Source: an uncultured Odoribacter sp. (GTDB lineage: Bacteria > Bacteroidota > Bacteroidia > Bacteroidales > Marinifilaceae). Taken from it: a DNA stretch of 64,000 nt. Below, piece after piece: positions 60,686-64,000 of this stretch. The notes below the pieces were generated by a model. That model saw nothing but the letters and a program-made list of their open reading frames with translations, had not been told where the DNA came from and ran no database searches. The position numbers and the translations under genes are program-made. Position 1 is the first letter of the stretch; every line of letters begins with the position of its first letter. The stretch is taken from assembly GCA_910578985.1 (NCBI GenBank), contig CAJTSF010000005.1, positions 81,343 through 145,342 on the forward strand. Direction: 5' to 3'.

Positions 60686-60745
60686 AAGTATCTTTCTTTG
60701 TCCGTTCAACTCCCGACAAAGATAAGACAATAAAACGAGAAAAAT

Positions 60746-60915
60746 GCCGAGGTCGCGCCTAAGTTGCGCCGGGGTTCCTTGCTCCCTCCTTCGGTGCTCG
60801 TTCGGGACAACCTCGGTGCTCGTTCGCTCCGGAGCGAACGAGCACCGAACTTATTCCGTCCCAAGTGCGAACAAAAGGGCAAGGAACCCCGGCGCAACTT
60901 AAGCGCGACCTCGGC
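60746..60915. repeat. Long-hairpin intergenic repeat element, copy 2
   Basis: The outer arms 60746-60782 and 60879-60915 are complementary over 37 bases with a single mismatch. They include AAGTTGCGCCGGGGTTCC, the counterpart of copy 1. The centre is a 34-bp perfect palindrome (60814-60847) around CTCCGGAG. The 3' arm ends 9 bp after the catalase stop codon, the same position relative to a gene as copy 1. The sequence inside the arms is clearly related to copy 1 but diverged. Confidence 0.85.
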
Positions 60916-60924
60916 AGGGATGGC

Positions 60925-62406
60925 TTAACGCGTGGAAGCCAGCGCCTCCTGCAAATCGATGCCGGCGGCTTTCGCCACGCCCTCGCCGTAGGCGGGGTCC
61001 GCCTTGTAGCAGTTGCGCACGTGGCGTTGTTTGATGAACAGCTCGGCATCCCCGAAGAACCGCGCGGTGTTCTCGAAGAGGAGCTGCTGCTCCTCGGGCG
61101 GCATCAGGCGGAAAAGGTCGCCGGGCTGGCTGTAATAGTCGTCATCGTACTCCCGCTCGTTGTAATTGTAGGCGTCTCCGGTCACTTTCAACGGCGGCTC
61201 TTTCTTCTCGGGGGAGTCCTGCCACTCCCCGTAACTGTTCGGCTCATATCCCTTGGCGGAACCGTAATTGCCGTCCACCCGCATGGCGCCGTCACGATGG
61301 AAGGCATGGAACGGGCAGCGGGGACGGTTCACGGGTATCTGCTCGACGTTCACTCCCAAGCGGTAGCGCTGCGCGTCGCCATAAGAGAAAAGGCGTCCCT
61401 GCAACATCTTGTCCGGCGAGAAACCGATGCCTTCGACGATATTCAACGGATTGAAGGCGGACTGCTCCACTTCGGCGAAATAGTTCTCCGGATTGCGGTT
61501 CAGCTCCAGGATACCCACGTCGTGCAACGGGAAATCGCCGTGCGGCCATACCTTCGTCAGGTCGAAAGGATTGATGTGGTAATTTTCCGCCTCCTCCTCG
61601 GTCATCAGCTGCACCTGGAATTTCCACCGCGGGAAATCGCCCCGCTCGATGCTTTCGTACAGGTCGCGCTGGTGCGACTCGCGGTCTTTCGCGATGATGG
61701 CTTCCGCCTCCTGGTCGCTCAGGCACTTGATGCCCTGCATCGTCCGGAGATGGAATTTCACCCATGTGCGCTTGTTCTCGGCGTTGAAGAAACTATACGT
61801 ATGGCTTCCGAAACCGTGCATGTGGCGATAGGAATAAGGGATGCCGCGCGGGCTCATCGTGATGGTGATCTGGTGCAACGCCTCGGGCAGGAGGGTCCAG
61901 AAATCCCAGTTGCTGTTGGGGCTGCGCATATTGGTGCGCGGGTCACGCTTGATGGCATGGTTCAGGTCGGGGAATTTCAAGGGGTCGCGGATAAAGAAGA
62001 CGGGGGTGTTGTTGCCCACCAAGTCCCAGTTGCCCTCTTCGGTGTAGAATTTCATGGCAAACCCGCGGATGTCGCGTTCGGCATCGGCAGCGCCACGCTC
62101 GCCCGCCACGGTGGAAAAACGCACGAAACAGTCGGTCTTCTTTCCTACCTCGCTGAAAATGGCGGCACGGGTATAGGCGGTGATGTCATGGGTGACGGTA
62201 AACGTGCCGTACGCCCCCGAACCTTTCGCGTGCATGCGGCGCTCGGGGATGACCTCCCGGTCGAAGTGCGCCAGTTTTTCCAGATACCAGGGATCCTGTA
62301 CCATGGGGCCCGGGAACCCCGCTGTCTGAACATTTTGATTGTCGGCAATCGGCCGCCCGTTGGCGGCGGTTAATTTTTTCTTTTCCATATCTTTTTGTTT
62401 TTTCAT
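60925..62406 (-). CDS. katA: Monofunctional haem catalase
   Basis: The 493-residue small-subunit catalase breaks down hydrogen peroxide. The distal haem residues are in [14 protein letters not shown] (His) and [11 protein letters not shown] (Asn), and the proximal haem Tyr is in [14 protein letters not shown]. The NADPH-binding regions look normal and the length fits clade 3. A second ATG at 62388 ([11 protein letters not shown]) is a possible start. In an anaerobe such as Bacteroidales it serves oxygen tolerance and is usually under OxyR control, but I see no OxyR gene in the window. The long-hairpin element follows. Confidence 0.96.
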   Translation of the reverse strand: MKKQKDMEKKKLTAANGRPIADNQNVQTAGFPGPMVQDPWYLEKLAHFDREVIPERRMHAKGSGAYGTFTVTHDITAYTRAAIFSEVGKKTDCFVRFSTVAGERGAADAERDIRGFAMKFYTEEGNWDLVGNNTPVFFIRDPLKFPDLNHAIKRDPRTNMRSPNSNWDFWTLLPEALHQITITMSPRGIPYSYRHMHGFGSHTYSFFNAENKRTWVKFHLRTMQGIKCLSDQEAEAIIAKDRESHQRDLYESIERGDFPRWKFQVQLMTEEEAENYHINPFDLTKVWPHGDFPLHDVGILELNRNPENYFAEVEQSAFNPLNIVEGIGFSPDKMLQGRLFSYGDAQRYRLGVNVEQIPVNRPRCPFHAFHRDGAMRVDGNYGSAKGYEPNSYGEWQDSPEKKEPPLKVTGDAYNYNEREYDDDYYSQPGDLFRLMPPEEQQLLFENTARFFGDAELFIKQRHVRNCYKADPAYGEGVAKAAGIDLQEALASTR

Positions 62407-62442
62407 TTTCCGGGTTGTACGGAAAAAGGAGGAGAAAAGTTA

Positions 62443-62477
62443 CGGAAAAGAAGAGCGGGGGAAAAAGCTTCCCCCGC
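62443..62477 (-). terminator. Intrinsic terminator of pgk
   Basis: On the minus strand GCGGGGGAA (62477-62469) pairs with TTCCCCCGC (62463-62455), followed by TCTTCTTTTCC. It lies 21 bp after the pgk stop. Confidence 0.8.
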
Positions 62478-62498
62478 CGGTTCTGTCGTAAAAAAACG

Positions 62499-63755
62499 TT
62501 ATCCGCGGATGGCGGTAATCCCCGGCAACTCCTTGCCTTCGATATATTCAAGCAGCGCGCCGCCGCCGGTGGACACATAACTCACCCGGTCCGCCAGCCC
62601 GAACTGGTTGATGGCAGCCACGGAATCCCCTCCCCCGATGAGGGAAAAAGCACCTTTCTCCGTCGCCCGCACAATGGCATCGGCAACGGCACGGGTACCC
62701 TCGGCGAACTTCGGCATTTCGAATACGCCCACGGGACCGTTCCAGAGGATGGTCTTGGACTCCTCGATGACCTTGGCGAAGCGCTCACGCGTTTCCGGAC
62801 CGACATCCAGCCCTTCCCAGCCCTCCGGGATATCCATCGGGTCGCACACTTTGGCATTGGCATCGTTGCTGAACGCATCGGCAACGACCGCCTGGTTCGA
62901 AAGCACGAGGTTCACGCCCTTCTCCTTGGCGATGCGGATGATGTCCAGTGCCAGGTCGAACTTGTCCGTCTCGCAGATGGAACTGCCCACATGGCCGCCG
63001 AGCGCCGCCTTGAAGGTGTAGGTCATCCCCCCGCCAAGGATAAGGTTGTCCACCTTGTCCATCAGATTCATGATGATATCGATTTTGGAAGAAACCTTCG
63101 AGCCTCCCATGATGGCGGTAAAGGGGCGTTGCGGGTTCTGCATCACATTGTCCACCGCCTTCAGTTCCCCCTCCATCACATAGCCGAAGAGCTTGTCATT
63201 CGGGAAATAAACGGCAATCAGCGCCGTAGAGGCATGAGCACGGTGGGCTGTGCCGAACGCATCGTTGATCCACACATCGCCCAAGGAAGCCAGATCCGCC
63301 ACGAACTTCTTCTGCGACTCCTTCACCGCCGCCTTGGCAGCCTTCTTTTCCTCATCCGAAGCATCCTCCGCCAATCCGCGGGGCTTCCCCTCCTCCTCCG
63401 CATAAAAACGCAGGTTCTCCAGCAAAAGCACCTCGCCCGGCTTCAACGCCGCCGCCTGCTTCTTGGCATCCTCCCCGACACAATCGTCCGCAAACCGCAC
63501 AGGCTGCCCCAACAGCTCCTCCAGATGTTTCAAAATATGCCGGAGGGAATATTTGGCATCCACCCCTTTCGGGCGTCCCAGGTGCGACATCAGAATGACA
63601 GCCCCGCCCCCCGACAGCACTTTCTTAATCGTCGGAACGGCAGCCCTCATCCGGGTGTCGTCGGTAATTTCAAACTCCCCGTTCAGGGGCACATTAAAAT
63701 CCACGCGAATCAATGCGCGCTTCCCGTTGAAATTGTAATCGTTGATTGTCTGCAT
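62499..63755 (-). CDS. pgk: Phosphoglycerate kinase
   Basis: The 418-residue glycolytic enzyme transfers phosphate between 1,3-bisphosphoglycerate and ADP. The N-terminal signature [10 protein letters not shown], the hinge region, [23 protein letters not shown] and the nucleotide loop GGGDSVAAI are intact. The length is normal. It is transcribed alone, with a perfect -7 box in front and a terminator behind. Confidence 0.97.
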   Translation of the reverse strand: MQTINDYNFNGKRALIRVDFNVPLNGEFEITDDTRMRAAVPTIKKVLSGGGAVILMSHLGRPKGVDAKYSLRHILKHLEELLGQPVRFADDCVGEDAKKQAAALKPGEVLLLENLRFYAEEEGKPRGLAEDASDEEKKAAKAAVKESQKKFVADLASLGDVWINDAFGTAHRAHASTALIAVYFPNDKLFGYVMEGELKAVDNVMQNPQRPFTAIMGGSKVSSKIDIIMNLMDKVDNLILGGGMTYTFKAALGGHVGSSICETDKFDLALDIIRIAKEKGVNLVLSNQAVVADAFSNDANAKVCDPMDIPEGWEGLDVGPETRERFAKVIEESKTILWNGPVGVFEMPKFAEGTRAVADAIVRATEKGAFSLIGGGDSVAAINQFGLADRVSYVSTGGGALLEYIEGKELPGITAIRG

Positions 63756-63780
63756 GTTATTTTCTTTTTATTTGGTTGTA

Positions 63781-63788
63781 CAAAGGTA
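63781..63788 (-). promoter_or_regulatory. -7 box of pgk
   Basis: On the minus strand TACCTTTG (63788-63781) fits TAnnTTTG exactly, 25 bp before the pgk ATG. The -33 region falls inside the terminator of the gene upstream, so the two signals overlap. Confidence 0.6.
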
Positions 63789-63791
63789 TAT

Positions 63792-63827
63792 AAAAAAACG
63801 AAACGGGACTCTTCCGAATCCCGTTTC
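63792..63827 (-). terminator. Intrinsic terminator of the last, truncated gene
   Basis: On the minus strand GAAACGGGA (63827-63819) pairs with TCCCGTTTC (63808-63800), followed by a run of seven T (63798-63792). It lies 23 bp after the stop at 63851. Confidence 0.88.
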
Positions 63828-63850
63828 AAGAAAAAATCATTCCGCCGTTC

Positions 63851-64000
63851 CTACCTCTTCCGCGCAGGTTTCTGCTTCAGTAGCGGATGGCGCATGTCAT
63901 ACGCAGCCTTGCCGTTCTGCGGGGTTTCGTAGATGAAGGCAGGGATTTCCTTCCCCTCCTCGCAGGCACGCCGAATCAGGTATTCCAATGCCTGCGCATA
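63851..64000 (-). CDS. 3' end of an unrecognised gene
   Basis: The minus-strand frame is open from the window edge to TAG at 63853-63851 and gives 49 residues: a helix with LEYLIRRACEEGKEIPAF, then IYETPQNGKAAYDMRHPLL and a basic tail KQKPARKR. A matching terminator behind it supports a real gene. I do not recognise the family from this tail. Confidence 0.6.
   Translation of the reverse strand, partial: YAQALEYLIRRACEEGKEIPAFIYETPQNGKAAYDMRHPLLKQKPARKR

Noticed and set aside
60706..61049. Small minus-strand frames within the second hairpin element
   Set aside because: They translate the palindromic repeat and have no independent protein signature.

Overview
The window looks like chromosomal DNA of a gut-type Bacteroidota, probably order Bacteroidales. 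Supporting signs are a SusC/SusD pair with an ECF sigma factor and FecR-type anti-sigma, many SPII lipoproteins, -7 boxes of the form TAnnTTTG instead of sigma-70 -10 boxes, weak or absent Shine-Dalgarno sequences, a GldA-like ABC protein, an RprX/RprY-like two-component pair, a lipoprotein glutaminyl cyclotransferase, and an ExbB-ExbD-ExbD cluster. The genus is not settled. Most genes are moderately GC-rich. Several patches are visibly AT-rich (about 770-4130, 28450-29590, 44610-45980, 51300-51990) and hold accessory genes and repeats.

Layout. 1-4130: the 3' end of a threonine-dehydrogenase-like epimerase, a repeat-rich non-coding stretch, then an accessory patch with an FRG-domain protein, a leucine-rich-repeat lipoprotein and a two-TM coiled-coil protein resembling putative abortive-infection proteins. 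4137-9096 (+): RNase R, a CstA-type transporter and an M23 endopeptidase. 9058-18518 (-): a long run of tRNA-Ala, a flippase-like membrane protein, a small membrane protein, MutL, a GldA-like ATPase, DnaE, thioredoxin and a DUF58 protein. 18600-21601: a long-hairpin repeat, a DUF486 protein, then a divergent AAA ATPase + DUF4435 pair that resembles the two components of PARIS. 21718-28450 (+): RuvB, an RprX/RprY-like system, CysS, glutaminyl cyclotransferase and uracil-DNA glycosylase. 28472-29600: a 46-bp perfect palindrome, an AT-rich lipoprotein and a nested stem structure. 29640-33763 (+): fructose-bisphosphate aldolase, TypA and aspartate-semialdehyde dehydrogenase.

33760-44610 is a Sus-like nutrient-uptake locus. 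An ECF sigma gene, overlapped by a phosphopantetheinyl transferase gene, is divergent from fecR, an STN-containing susC, susD and two surface lipoprotein genes. It encodes no glycan-degrading enzyme, so its substrate cannot be read from the sequence. 44787-45993 carries an Abi_2/HEPN-type gene with a symmetrical promoter, a relic of an AAA ATPase and an 11-bp tandem repeat. 45994-51289 holds glutamate dehydrogenase, DprA, AroB, AroA and a TadA-like deaminase. 51993-56281 holds a small secreted protein, a sigma-54-dependent response regulator and a convergent hybrid histidine kinase. From 56336 to the end all genes are on the minus strand: tRNA-Arg, the ExbB/ExbD cluster, asparaginase, TatD-like nuclease, a second copy of the long-hairpin repeat, catalase, phosphoglycerate kinase and the 3' end of an unrecognised gene.

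The most interesting unexplained items are: a dispersed long-hairpin element found twice, each time just after a stop codon and with covarying stem bases; the AAA/DUF4435 pair behind a 23-bp palindromic operator-like site; mutually exclusive hairpins in front of rnr; a nested stem at 29282-29395; and the sigma-factor/phosphopantetheinyl-transferase coupling. Five convergent gene pairs overlap tail to tail. I saw no CRISPR array, rRNA operon, complete insertion sequence or prophage.
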